Origin: JAUVPY01 sp034412795
Lineage (GTDB): Bacteria; Chloroflexota; Anaerolineae; 4572-78; NAK82
Direction of reading: 5' to 3'
DNA: 64,000 bases
NCBI GenBank assembly: GCA_034412795.1
Contig: DAOUMD010000191.1
Span: 1-64,000, forward strand
Made by a program: the position numbers and the translations under genes. A model generated the notes under the pieces. It made no database searches. It saw only the letters and a list, made by a program, of their open reading frames with translations, and had not been told where the DNA came from. Within the stretch, counting starts at the first letter, position 1, and each line of letters begins with the position of its first letter. Positions 33,864 to 42,937 of this stretch are shown here, piece after piece.

Positions 33864-36224
33864 ATGCTGTTAAACAGACTGTTTCATCACATTAGCCAGC
33901 TTCGACGTCGCCAGGCAGAAGCGTTTGAACAACAGACCGGGCAAAGCCTGATTATTCTGGCTTTCGCTTTCCTCGGCTTGATCGCTGTGCTGGGTCTCGC
34001 CTTGGACCTGGGATTGGTCTACATCGAGCGGGTGCGCATCAAGCGTGCCGTGGACGCCGCTACCCTGGCCGGAGTTGTGGAACTCCCTTACGAGCAACAG
34101 TCATTTGAGCGGGCGATGGAATACCTATCCTTGAACGGATATGACCCGACTGACCCGGATACCTATGTTTTCGTGGCCGGTTGCATCCGCGATGTGCAAG
34201 ATCGTTTCGACGCCTCGTGCAACCTGACTAACCAAAGCGGTGACGGTACCTCGAACTTCTGTCGCTCTGACGTTGCCAACCCGTATCTCTATAACAAGCC
34301 GGTGACAAATCCCTATACCCATTACAACAACTTGCCCGCCGAGGCAACCTGGTTTTTGCTGGATACCTCGACGTACAAAGGCGAACTGTCTCCTGATTGT
34401 GATGAAAGTCAATTGGTTTTTGGGACAGCCAACAAGCTCGAAATCACCGGCACCGTCAGCGTAGACATGAACTTTATGCAGTTCTTTGGTTTTGGTGAAG
34501 TTCCCGTCCCGGACAATGCCCTGGCTGAAAATGTGTCCAGCCTGGACGTGGGGGTGGTCTTCGACGTCTCCGGCTCAATGGGCTACGACCCGGTGTGCCG
34601 GGGGTGCTGGTATAAAACCAATAACGACCTGGACGATATCCCACCCGAAGGCGGCAGCGATCCCTATTACTATGATTATCCCGAAAACGGCAACTATCGG
34701 ACAATCGTGTCGACGACGCTCTCCTCTAACCTGTGTACGGAGGATCCGCCCCAGTCGCTCGTCTATTACAACCGTCGCTATCAAGTTATCGAAGCCGAGC
34801 TTTACAGCCGGAATACCTCGGTACTTGACACTCGCTTCCGAGAAACGGGCAAAGGCTATTGGGTGTTGCAGCGGAACGGGAGTAGCGCGGCCCGGTTTAA
34901 CGATGACTCAAGCGAGCCGGGTACGTACGTCAGCCAGCACCCTGAGCGTACTTATTATCCTGGCACCCAACCCTATGGCCGCTTCTACACGCAAGTGGAT
35001 GCGGAGACTGGCGCCGCACCGCGCCTCGAGTACCAGTTCAGCTTTAAGAACGAGGACCCAACTTGGGGCAGCCAGGCCCGGATTTTTATCAGAGCCCGGC
35101 GTGGAGACCTGGGGCAGGACCTTCAAGGCAACACCAATCGTGGCACCATCTACTGGGCGCTTGATCGAGGAGCAACACAATTGGTATGGCCGCCGCAGAC
35201 AAACACCTACGTCGAATACCGTACTGGCTGGCAGATGGTTGAGCTCGGCACCATCGACTCCATCCAGTACGACCAGGTCTATACCCTGAAGTTGTATGCG
35301 GGCAGTTCTGGCTACGACATCGACCGCATCTTCATAACGAACAACGACAGTGTACCCTGGACGGTTCAGACCGACCGGGCTGCCACACCCGGCTCGGCCC
35401 GTGGTCAGGCGTGTGACATCTGCAATCCGATCTACGGTCTGACCGTAACGCCCGATATGTGCGCCGGTTACTACCAGGTCGCCACCACTACCAACCACTT
35501 GAACAGTCCAATCTGGGCAGATGCGAACCAGCCTATGCGGACGTCCAAGGAAGCGATCAAGAACTTCGTTGAGCGTCTCGATCCCGCTTTTGACCAGGTG
35601 GCGTTTATTCCTTTCACCAGCAACAATTCTGGCTGGACCACGATCGCGTCCGAGTTGTCCTGCCTCCAGGCCTCGCGCCGGCAGGGGATAGACTGTTATG
35701 ATGGCGCCAATCCCATCAGCTACACCCACGTGCTACGCGACATCGAGCAGGTAGAACCCCAGAGTATGACCTGCACGTCGTGTGGCATGCGGTTGGGGCT
35801 GCAGGCCCTGGGCTTCAACACCGACAACGATCCCAGTTTTGACAACAGTTGCGATGGCTCGTCCGACTCGCATTGCGGTCGAGGGGGTGGGGCCAATAAG
35901 GTGCTCATCCTGATCACCGACGGCGTTCCCAACCATACCCCTACTGATGTGACTTGTGATCCCTTGACTGCCGGCGGAGTTACCTACAATAATACATATA
36001 ATGGTGACAAAAACTACGACTGCGTGCTGAACTACGCCGAGATGGCCGCTAACAAGGGCATAACCCTGTATACGATTGGCCTGGGCTTTGGCGTGGACGG
36101 CGAATTCCTGGCGCAAGCGGCCGAACTGGGGAATGGACAGTATTACCAGGCTGGGTCTGCCAGCGACCTTGATTTGATTTTCGACGAGATTCTGACGAAT
36201 ATTTATGTACGCATCATCCGGTGA
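33864..36224 (+). CDS. tadG: TadG-like protein with split von Willebrand A domain
   Basis: A 786-residue protein. N-terminal TadG region: TGQSLIILAFAFLGL, then a membrane helix and VDAATLAGV. A vWA domain starts with the MIDAS motif DVSGS (about residues 234-238) but breaks off after GSMGYD; about 300 residues of Cys-containing and jelly-roll/carbohydrate-binding-like sequence intervene before the vWA fold resumes near residue 558 (SKEAIKNFVERLDP, VLILITDGVPN, near the end FDEILTNIYVRII). TadG-type vWA proteins are minor surface components of Tad pili and mediate adhesion. It follows TadE by 48 bp with AAAGGAGG ahead of the ATG. Confidence 0.88.
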   Translation: MLLNRLFHHISQLRRRQAEAFEQQTGQSLIILAFAFLGLIAVLGLALDLGLVYIERVRIKRAVDAATLAGVVELPYEQQSFERAMEYLSLNGYDPTDPDTYVFVAGCIRDVQDRFDASCNLTNQSGDGTSNFCRSDVANPYLYNKPVTNPYTHYNNLPAEATWFLLDTSTYKGELSPDCDESQLVFGTANKLEITGTVSVDMNFMQFFGFGEVPVPDNALAENVSSLDVGVVFDVSGSMGYDPVCRGCWYKTNNDLDDIPPEGGSDPYYYDYPENGNYRTIVSTTLSSNLCTEDPPQSLVYYNRRYQVIEAELYSRNTSVLDTRFRETGKGYWVLQRNGSSAARFNDDSSEPGTYVSQHPERTYYPGTQPYGRFYTQVDAETGAAPRLEYQFSFKNEDPTWGSQARIFIRARRGDLGQDLQGNTNRGTIYWALDRGATQLVWPPQTNTYVEYRTGWQMVELGTIDSIQYDQVYTLKLYAGSSGYDIDRIFITNNDSVPWTVQTDRAATPGSARGQACDICNPIYGLTVTPDMCAGYYQVATTTNHLNSPIWADANQPMRTSKEAIKNFVERLDPAFDQVAFIPFTSNNSGWTTIASELSCLQASRRQGIDCYDGANPISYTHVLRDIEQVEPQSMTCTSCGMRLGLQALGFNTDNDPSFDNSCDGSSDSHCGRGGGANKVLILITDGVPNHTPTDVTCDPLTAGGVTYNNTYNGDKNYDCVLNYAEMAANKGITLYTIGLGFGVDGEFLAQAAELGNGQYYQAGSASDLDLIFDEILTNIYVRIIR

Positions 36225-36270
36225 CAGGCCTTTCATAGGGCTTCCGGATATTCCTTGGAACAGTGCCATA

Positions 36271-36300
36271 TGTAGTGGCACAACGCCCTGTGCCCCTACA
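36271..36300. repeat. REP-like palindrome bounded by TGTAG/CTACA
   Basis: TGTAGTGGCACA (36271-36282) and TGTGCCCCTACA (36289-36300) are inverted copies with one mismatch around a 6-nt centre. A related element with GTAG/CTAC ends lies at 42938-42978. Confidence 0.65.
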
Positions 36301-36362
36301 AGATACGGGGGGGGCAGCCATAGGGATTTCCAAAAAGCCCTATTTTGGTTATTCCAACTCCC

Positions 36363-36390
36363 TTGACTTTTTGTCATAAAGTGGTATTAT
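36363..36390 (+). promoter_or_regulatory. Promoter of the cpaB-tadZABC unit
   Basis: TTGACT at 36363-36368 and TATTAT at 36385-36390, spacing 16 bp. GGGAGG at 36526-36531 sits 7 nt before the cpaB ATG. Confidence 0.55.
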
Positions 36391-36538
36391 TAGTCATAAT
36401 GATAAAATACCCTGCACGTGAAGCTGAGTGATATGTTACTCCCACAATTCGAGGTTTTCCCCGAAGTGGCAGTAGACCCATGTGCGTTGGGTATCAGTTG
36501 ACACACTAGCACATTATAACCACAAGGGAGGAAAAGGC

Positions 36539-37603
36539 ATGCGACGCGGCAGATTACTGATCTTGCTCGGTGTCATATTGGGCCTGGCCACGGCTGTCAT
36601 CGTCTTGGTTGTCCTGACGCGACAGGAGCCGGGGGTAGGACCCCCACCACCTGCCACAGGCACCGAAACCGCTACACCCGTACCTACCCAACAGGTCTGG
36701 GTTGCCCTGCAACCTATCCCGCGGGGTGGGGAATTTGTCGAAGGCACACTGGGTCTGCGCGATTGGCCGAGCACCAATGTGCCCCCGGACGCTATCGGAG
36801 ATCAGTCAGAGACTATCGGAACGGTAGCTGCGGTCGATATCGTCCAGGGAATGCCCATCCTGCGCGGCTACCTGGCCGAAAGAGGAGCGGCGGGTCAGGC
36901 AGCCTTACTCGTCCCCGAAGGCCGTGTTGCGGTGGCTTTTCCCATCGACGAACAGTCGAGTGTGGCTTATGCCGTCCAGCCGGGCGACTTTGTCGACGTT
37001 CTGATCGTGGCCTCCTTCATTGATCTTGATCAGGAATTCCAAACCAAGCTTCCCAATCTGATCTCATTCTTCTCCAAGCAAGAAGACGAGGAGGGGAATG
37101 TGGCAGTTCAGTTCTCAGCGCCGACCGATGAGGGGCGCTTCGAGGCGCCTCCAGGGCTGCCGCCCGAGATTCCGGGTGCATATGTCTACGCACGCGAGTC
37201 TCAACGGCCGCGGCGGGTGGCCCAACTCACTGTGGAGGCAGCCAAAGTCCTGCGTGTTGGTCCATGGATTGACCTGCCCGAAGATCAACCCGCACCCACC
37301 GAGGAGGGCGAGCCCGCCGCACTTCCGCCACCACCGGATATCGTGACTTTGGCGGTGGCGCCACAAGATGCGTTGGTGTTGCTCTGGGCCCGGCAGTCGG
37401 AGATGTATATGGAGTTGGCCCTGCGTGCTCCCGGTACTGAAGAGGCGACCTATAAGCCGGAGGCGGTCACGTTGCAATACATGTTGACTCGCTTTGACAT
37501 TGCCGTACCGCCCAAGCTGGAATATGGCTTCGCTCGCGAGGCCTTCGCCCCTTCTTCTGGAGTTTCAACGGAGGAAGTCGCTCCTGCGGATGCTGGGCAA
37601 TAA
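36539..37603 (+). CDS. cpaB: Flp pilus assembly protein CpaB (RcpC)
   Basis: A 354-residue protein with an N-terminal membrane helix (RRGRLLILLGVILGLATAV), a Pro/Thr linker, then a SAF domain (about 45-115: VWVALQPIPRGGEFV to GMPILRGYL) and the RcpC/CpaB C-terminal domain. In diderms CpaB works with the secretin; in monoderms it is thought to organise the extracytoplasmic part of the pilus machine. ATG at 36539 is fixed by GGGAGG upstream and by the transmembrane n-region. A 255-bp spacer with short repeats separates it from tadZ. Confidence 0.88.
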   Translation: MRRGRLLILLGVILGLATAVIVLVVLTRQEPGVGPPPPATGTETATPVPTQQVWVALQPIPRGGEFVEGTLGLRDWPSTNVPPDAIGDQSETIGTVAAVDIVQGMPILRGYLAERGAAGQAALLVPEGRVAVAFPIDEQSSVAYAVQPGDFVDVLIVASFIDLDQEFQTKLPNLISFFSKQEDEEGNVAVQFSAPTDEGRFEAPPGLPPEIPGAYVYARESQRPRRVAQLTVEAAKVLRVGPWIDLPEDQPAPTEEGEPAALPPPPDIVTLAVAPQDALVLLWARQSEMYMELALRAPGTEEATYKPEAVTLQYMLTRFDIAVPPKLEYGFAREAFAPSSGVSTEEVAPADAGQ

Positions 37604-37667
37604 AGGAACATAAAATATCTACTGTGTAGCAGGCAATCAGGCAGTGAATGTTGAGTCCACACATATC

Positions 37668-37686
37668 TTGACATTGACCCAATGTG
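37668..37686. promoter_or_regulatory. Possible operator or partial promoter ahead of tadZ
   Basis: ACATTG (37671-37676) and CAATGT (37680-37685) form a perfect inverted repeat around ACC, and TTGACA (37668-37673) overlaps its left arm. No good -10 box stands at the proper distance, so an operator is as likely as a promoter. Confidence 0.3.
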
Positions 37687-37831
37687 ACGTTTTTTCTGAC
37701 CCGGACGATCTGAGTCGATATGAATCCGGGCGATTCGCGGAAGAAACGGCGGTCCGAATAAAGTCCACCGCTCAGTACGTAACTGGACTCAACAAAGGAA
37801 CAAAGAATACCTGCTGTGCAGTAGTTAAAAG

Positions 37832-37859
37832 TAGACATTAGACAATAGGCGATAGACAA
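37832..37859. repeat. Four tandem heptamers ending in the tadZ start codon
   Basis: TAGACAT, TAGACAA, TAGGCGA and TAGACAA run without gaps from 37832 to 37859. The last A is the first base of the tadZ ATG, and no usual ribosome-binding site is visible because the tract fills that place. Confidence 0.65.
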
Positions 37860-39127
37860 TGGCAGAATCAAGTCAACTAACTGGCGAAGAGAAGAAAATC
37901 CGCGTTCTTATCGTGGATGACATCCCGGAAACGCGCGAAAACCTGCGCAAGTTGCTCTTCTTCGAGTCCGACATTGAAGTGGTGGGCGCCGCCACTAGTG
38001 GTGAAGAGGGTATCACCATGTCTGGCGAGCTGAAGCCCGATATCGTGTTGATGGACATCAATATGCCGGGCATTGATGGCATCACCGCCAGTGAGGCGAT
38101 TACCCAACAGGTGCCCTTCACCCAGATTATCATGATGTCGGTACAGGGAGAGGCAGACTATCTACGGCGCTCGATGCTGGCCGGCGCCCGTGAGTTCCTT
38201 ATCAAGCCCTTCTCCAGCGACGAATTGATCAGCAGTATCCGCCGCGTCCACGAGTTGGGGGCGAGTCGTCGGCAGGTGATGCCGGCCGAGGCACCCCCCT
38301 CCCCCAAGGTTGAGGAACGGACTCCCGAAGAATTGGGAAAGATCATTGGCATGTTCAGCCCCAAGGGCGGTGTTGGCTGTAGTACACTGGCGATTAATCT
38401 GGCCATTGCCCTGCATCGGGCAGAGAAGAAGCCGGTTATTCTGGTGGACGGCAGCTTGCAGTTCGGCGATGTAGCCGTGCTGCTCAATCTGCAGGCCAAC
38501 CGGAGTCTGGCCGACTTGGCTCCGCACGTTGACGAGTTGGATCACGATTTGATCAACCACGTGGCATTAGCTCATGAATCCGGCATAAGGGCCTTACTGG
38601 CCCCACCGCGTCCTGAGATGGCCGATTTGATTGCCCCTGGTGTGTTAAACACTATTCTGGACGAACTGCGAAATATGTATGCCTACATCGTCATCGACAC
38701 TCCGAACACGCTGTCTGACGTCACCCTGACGGTCCTTGACACGGCCGATCGCGTGGTGCTTATTACCACCCCCGATATCCCGTCAATCAAAAACGCAAAG
38801 CTCTTCTTCGAGGTAACGGAAGCCCTGGAATACCCACTGGCCAAAACTATTCTGATCTTGAACAAAGCCGATCGTAGCGCTAATATTCGTGCCGAAGACA
38901 TTCAGGCCAGTATCAAACACCCCGTGGCTGCACAGGTTCCGCTGGACGAGCGGACTGCCACGGCAGCCGCCAATCAGGGTGTGCCCTTTATGGTCTCTGC
39001 CCAGAGCACACCTCTGGCGCAGGCCATGATGGGGCTCGGTCGCCATCTGATCACTACCTTGACTGAGAAAGCTGACGCTGAAGAAGCACAGACTGAGAAA
39101 GCGGCACTGGGCCGTCTGATTGGATAG
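37859..39127 (+). CDS. tadZ: TadZ/CpaE-type ATPase with intact receiver domain
   Basis: A 422-residue protein. An N-terminal receiver domain (about 12-135) has all phosphorylation residues: VDDIPE acidic pair, MDINMPGIDG phospho-Asp, MSVQ Ser and IKPF Lys. A MinD/ParA-like ATPase domain (about 160-395) has the deviant Walker A KGGVGCST. TadZ proteins localise the pilus machine; many carry a degenerate receiver-like domain, so a complete one suggests control by phosphorylation. It lies between cpaB and tadA. Confidence 0.9.
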   Translation: MAESSQLTGEEKKIRVLIVDDIPETRENLRKLLFFESDIEVVGAATSGEEGITMSGELKPDIVLMDINMPGIDGITASEAITQQVPFTQIIMMSVQGEADYLRRSMLAGAREFLIKPFSSDELISSIRRVHELGASRRQVMPAEAPPSPKVEERTPEELGKIIGMFSPKGGVGCSTLAINLAIALHRAEKKPVILVDGSLQFGDVAVLLNLQANRSLADLAPHVDELDHDLINHVALAHESGIRALLAPPRPEMADLIAPGVLNTILDELRNMYAYIVIDTPNTLSDVTLTVLDTADRVVLITTPDIPSIKNAKLFFEVTEALEYPLAKTILILNKADRSANIRAEDIQASIKHPVAAQVPLDERTATAAANQGVPFMVSAQSTPLAQAMMGLGRHLITTLTEKADAEEAQTEKAALGRLIG

Positions 39128-39150
39128 TGTGTGAGGCAGGAGATTAAGCG

Positions 39151-40518
39151 ATGTCATTACTGAAACGGATTGAGCAAGGACAAGATACTGGTGCACCATC
39201 TTCCCGATTGGAGGAACTGCGCGTGCGGCGTGCGCCGGTTGCGCCGGCGCGAGATACTTTTCTTGAGCTTAAGGAGCGCATCCAGGACAAACTGATCGCC
39301 GAGTTGGACCCGCAGATGGATATCTCCCAGACTGATGAAGTGCGCCGCACCATCGAGGAGATGTATGATCAAATCCTGGTCCAAGAAGGCACTATCCTGA
39401 CCCGCCAGGAGCGCCAGCGTCTCTTCGAACAGATCGTTGCCGAAATCTTGGGCTTTGGCCCTCTGGAGACGTTGCTGGGCGACGAGTCGATTACTGAAAT
39501 TATGGTCAATGGATCTCAGAAAGTCTATGTTGAGCGCCAGGGTAAAATCGAGAAGACGAACATGGCCTTCGAGAGTGATGAGCATCTGATGCGCATCATC
39601 GATCGTATCGTATCGCCGTTGGGGCGGCGTATTGACGAGTCTTCACCCTATGTAGACGCGCGCCTGCCTGATGGCTCCCGCGTCAATGCCATCATCCCTC
39701 CCCTGGCTCTCAATGGTCCAACACTCACCATCCGGAAATTCTCCAAGGTTCCCCTCACCGTAGACGACCTGATTCGTTTTGGGTCCGTTACTCCAGAGGC
39801 GGTAGAGTTTCTTAATGCATGTGTGATTGCACGACTTAACATCATTGTCTCTGGAGGTACTGGTTCGGGTAAGACGACCTTCCTCAATGTCTTGTCTGGT
39901 TTCATTCCCGACGATGAGCGGATCATCACCGTCGAAAATGCGGCCGAGCTACAGCTTCGACAGGAACACGTCGTGACCCTCGAGTCTCGGCCTCCCAATA
40001 TTGAGGGCAAGGGTGAGGTCACCATCCGTGATTTGGTGGTCAACTGTCTGCGTATGCGCCCCGACCGTATTGTGGTTGGTGAGTGTCGATCTGGCGAAGC
40101 CCTTGACATGCTCCAGGCTATGAACACTGGTCACGACGGCAGCTTGACCACGGCCCACTCCAACTCTCCCCGTGATACGCTTTCGCGCCTGGAAACGATG
40201 TGTTTGATGGCGGGTATGGACTTGCCGGTGCGCGCTATCCGCGAGCAGATTGCCTCGGCGGTGGACTTGATCGTCCACCAAGAGCGCATGCGCGACGGAA
40301 GCCGGAAGGTCGTCAATATCACCGAGGTTCAAGGGATGGAAGGCGATGTGATTGTGATGTCCGACATCTTTTCCTTCGAACAACAAGGAATGGAGGGCGG
40401 TCGTGTCATCGGCCGGTTGAAGCCGACAGGTATTCGTCCCAAGTTCATTGAGCAGATTGAATCGGCCAATATTCATCTGCCGGCCGGCATATTTGGCAGC
40501 AGCGCCAGGAACTTCTGA
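39151..40518 (+). CDS. tadA: Tad pilus assembly ATPase TadA (CpaF)
   Basis: A 455-residue secretion ATPase of the VirB11/CpaF family that powers pilus extension. Walker A GGTGSGKTT at about residues 234-242, the Asp/Glu boxes around EDAAEL-like VENAAELQLRQ, and VGECRSGEALDMLQAMNTGH with the following His box SLTTAHSNSPRD. Its size is normal for the family. It starts 23 bp after tadZ, and the next gene encodes TadB. Confidence 0.95.
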   Translation: MSLLKRIEQGQDTGAPSSRLEELRVRRAPVAPARDTFLELKERIQDKLIAELDPQMDISQTDEVRRTIEEMYDQILVQEGTILTRQERQRLFEQIVAEILGFGPLETLLGDESITEIMVNGSQKVYVERQGKIEKTNMAFESDEHLMRIIDRIVSPLGRRIDESSPYVDARLPDGSRVNAIIPPLALNGPTLTIRKFSKVPLTVDDLIRFGSVTPEAVEFLNACVIARLNIIVSGGTGSGKTTFLNVLSGFIPDDERIITVENAAELQLRQEHVVTLESRPPNIEGKGEVTIRDLVVNCLRMRPDRIVVGECRSGEALDMLQAMNTGHDGSLTTAHSNSPRDTLSRLETMCLMAGMDLPVRAIREQIASAVDLIVHQERMRDGSRKVVNITEVQGMEGDVIVMSDIFSFEQQGMEGGRVIGRLKPTGIRPKFIEQIESANIHLPAGIFGSSARNF

Positions 40519-40562
40519 GCGTTCAGAAGTAGAGACGGTGCTTTTTGTCGGAGGGTTGAGCT

Positions 40563-41531
40563 ATGGATATACTTGTGATTGGTGCAGCGCTTCTGGCTTT
40601 CGTGGTGGTGTTAGGAATATTCTATGCCATTGCACGCTTTATGGGTGGCCCCGATAGCTCTATCGAGGATCGTCTGGATCAATTTGTCTCCAGAGAGGTA
40701 CAAGGACGCCACGTCGAGGATAAGGTCGAACGGACTCCTTCTGTGCTCACCAGAAGCCTTGACGAGGCGGTGGCCAGCAAAAGTTTCGCCCAGAACATCA
40801 GAACCCAACTGGCGCGCGCCGACCTCAAAATAACGCCGGGCGAATATATCATCCTTACTATCACCAGTATCTTGGGCACAGGCCTCATTGCCTACATCCT
40901 GATGCATAGAAATCCAATTCTCACCCTTGGTGGTTTGGTGCTGGGGTTCTTTTTGCCGCGCTTTTACGTGAAATTCCGCCAGGGCAAGCGGCTGAGGGAT
41001 TTTAATAATCAACTGGGGGATGCCATAAACCTGTTGGCCAACGGCCTGCGCTCTGGCTATAGCTTGCTCCAGGCTATGGATGCAGTGGCTGGCGAGATGC
41101 CGCCGCCCATATCCGAAGAGTTTCGACGGGTGGTGCGTGAGATTGGTCTCGGTCTTTCCAACGAACGGGCGATGAACAATATGCTGCGCCGCATTCCTTC
41201 CGACGACCTGGATTTGATGATCACTGCTGTCAACGTACAACACGAAGTGGGCGGCAACCTGGCCGAGATTTTGGAGACAATCAGCCATACCATCCGAGAA
41301 CGGATTCGCATCAAGGGTGAGATCAGAGTCCTGACCTCCCAGCAGATGATATCGGGCTATGTGGTCTCGTTTCTGCCCATAGGTCTGGGACTTGTACTTT
41401 ATGCGATGAACCCAGAGTATATGGGAGCTATGTTCAAGGAGACTTGCGGCTTGGCTATGATAGGGGCTGGCGTCATCTCGATGACGGTTGGCTTTATTGC
41501 CATACGCAAGATTGTAAGCATCGAGGTGTAG
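40563..41531 (+). CDS. tadB: Tad pilus inner-membrane protein TadB
   Basis: A 322-residue membrane protein with an N-terminal helix, a pair of helices at about 95-135 and a T2SSF (type II secretion F) domain (about 155-285: LGDAINLLANGLRSGYSL, NVQHEVGGNLAEILETISHTIRER), then C-terminal helices. It should form the membrane platform for TadA together with TadC. GGAGG-like sequence precedes the ATG. It is followed by tadC after 59 bp. Confidence 0.92.
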   Translation: MDILVIGAALLAFVVVLGIFYAIARFMGGPDSSIEDRLDQFVSREVQGRHVEDKVERTPSVLTRSLDEAVASKSFAQNIRTQLARADLKITPGEYIILTITSILGTGLIAYILMHRNPILTLGGLVLGFFLPRFYVKFRQGKRLRDFNNQLGDAINLLANGLRSGYSLLQAMDAVAGEMPPPISEEFRRVVREIGLGLSNERAMNNMLRRIPSDDLDLMITAVNVQHEVGGNLAEILETISHTIRERIRIKGEIRVLTSQQMISGYVVSFLPIGLGLVLYAMNPEYMGAMFKETCGLAMIGAGVISMTVGFIAIRKIVSIEV

Positions 41532-41590
41532 AAATGACGTGTGATCAGGTTCTGGTCTTGGTCATGCGTTGAGAGGAGGGTAGTTAAGAG

Positions 41591-42529
41591 ATGCCGCTGC
41601 CATTGATTGCGCTCGTAGTTGTAATGGGGGTCGGCGTCGTGGGCCTGATCATCGCCGGGGTGGCCTCAGGTGGCGACTCGGATGAGGTGGCCATCCGGCT
41701 GGAGGAATTCGCCAGCCGGGCGACACCTGTCACGCTGGAAGAGATCGAGCTTTCTCAGCCTTTCTCCCAGCGCGTACTCAAGCCTATTTTCGAAGGTGTA
41801 GCTGGCTTCATCACCCGCTTTGCGCCGGCCAATGCGATGGAAAGTGCTGAGCATCAACTTGATTTGGCGGGGCGCCCCTACAACTGGGGGCCGACTGAGT
41901 TATTTGGCGTTCGAGCCCTGGCATCGTTAATGTTGAGTGTGCTTGCCTTCTTGCTATTGTCTGTCTCAGGTCGACCCTATATGACGCGTATTATTGGTAC
42001 CGCGGTCGGTCTGGCTTTGGGATACCTTCTGCCGGCACTATGGCTTCGGAGCAAGATTCGGCGCCGTCAAGATGAAGTCATCAAGGCGCTACCCGATGCC
42101 CTCGATTTGCTCACCATCTGTGTTGAGGCAGGCCTTGGTTTTGATGCAGCGATGGCCAAAGTGGCCGAGAAGTGGGACAACGAGTTGTCCAGGGCCTTTG
42201 GCCGCGTTATCCAGGAGATTCGGCTGGGCAAGCTGCGCCGCGAGGCGTTGCGCGAGATGGACCATAACTTGGACGTCACTGACATCACCAGCTTCGTGGC
42301 TGCCGTCATCCAGGCTGACCAGTTGGGCGTGAGTATGGCCAAGGTAATGCGCATCCAGTCCGAACAGATGCGGATCAAGCGCCGACAGCGCGCCGAAGAA
42401 AAGGCGCACCAGGCACCGGTCAAGATGTTATTCCCCCTGGTTTTCCTTATTTTCCCGGCCATTTACATTGTGCTCTTGGGGCCCGCCGTCCTCGTTGTAA
42501 TGGACTCGGGCGTCATAGGCACCATATAA
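41591..42529 (+). CDS. tadC: Tad pilus inner-membrane protein TadC
   Basis: A 312-residue paralogue of TadB. N-terminal helix, a helix pair at about 105-160, then a T2SSF domain (about 165-290: KALPDALDLLTICVEAGLGFD, DITSFVAAVIQADQLGVSMAKVMR) and a C-terminal hydrophobic helix. It pairs with TadB as platform protein. The start follows a GAGAGGAGGG-like site. The stop at 42529 is 2 bp from the DUF192 start. Confidence 0.92.
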   Translation: MPLPLIALVVVMGVGVVGLIIAGVASGGDSDEVAIRLEEFASRATPVTLEEIELSQPFSQRVLKPIFEGVAGFITRFAPANAMESAEHQLDLAGRPYNWGPTELFGVRALASLMLSVLAFLLLSVSGRPYMTRIIGTAVGLALGYLLPALWLRSKIRRRQDEVIKALPDALDLLTICVEAGLGFDAAMAKVAEKWDNELSRAFGRVIQEIRLGKLRREALREMDHNLDVTDITSFVAAVIQADQLGVSMAKVMRIQSEQMRIKRRQRAEEKAHQAPVKMLFPLVFLIFPAIYIVLLGPAVLVVMDSGVIGTI

Positions 42530-42531
42530 GC

Positions 42532-42876
42532 ATGCAGGTTGAAAACCAAACCCGTGACCGGCTGCTAATCACCCACGGGGAAGTGGCTGACACCTTTTGG
42601 ATGCGCTTTCGTGGACTCATGGGGCGTTCGTCACTAAAAGACGGAGAGGGGCTTGTCCTGAAAGGGGACAAGAGCATCCACACCTTCTTTATGAGATTTG
42701 CCATCGATGTCGTCTATGCGGACCGGGCCGGGCGGGTGGTGCGTGTCGACCCGGCTATGTTGCCCAATCGCATCGGCCCAATCGTGTTTGATGCTGCGTA
42801 CATCCTGGAAATGCCGGTGGGGGCCATCCAGGCTTCCGGGACTGCTGTAGGAGACCAATTGCTGATTCGAACCTAA
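42532..42876 (+). CDS. DUF192 family protein
   Basis: A 114-residue single-domain protein with the DUF192 core: FWMRFRGLMGR, TFFMRFAIDVVY, then ILEMPVG and a C-terminal GDQL. The molecular function of DUF192 is not established. No signal peptide is seen here, unlike many homologues. It begins 2 bp after tadC and so is part of the pilus transcript. Confidence 0.88.
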   Translation: MQVENQTRDRLLITHGEVADTFWMRFRGLMGRSSLKDGEGLVLKGDKSIHTFFMRFAIDVVYADRAGRVVRVDPAMLPNRIGPIVFDAAYILEMPVGAIQASGTAVGDQLLIRT

Positions 42877-42937
42877 GATCAGCCCGATTTTGTTGCCTCG
42901 TAGAGCATCGGGCAGCACCGCGCTTAATCGTGGTCGG

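Larger units (their letters stand above)
36225..36538. other. Intergenic region between tadG and cpaB
   Basis: No gene. Contains a REP-like palindrome (36271-36300), a run of eight G (36307-36314) and a promoter (36363-36390). The cpaB-led assembly genes therefore probably form a separate transcription unit from tadE/tadG. Confidence 0.6.
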
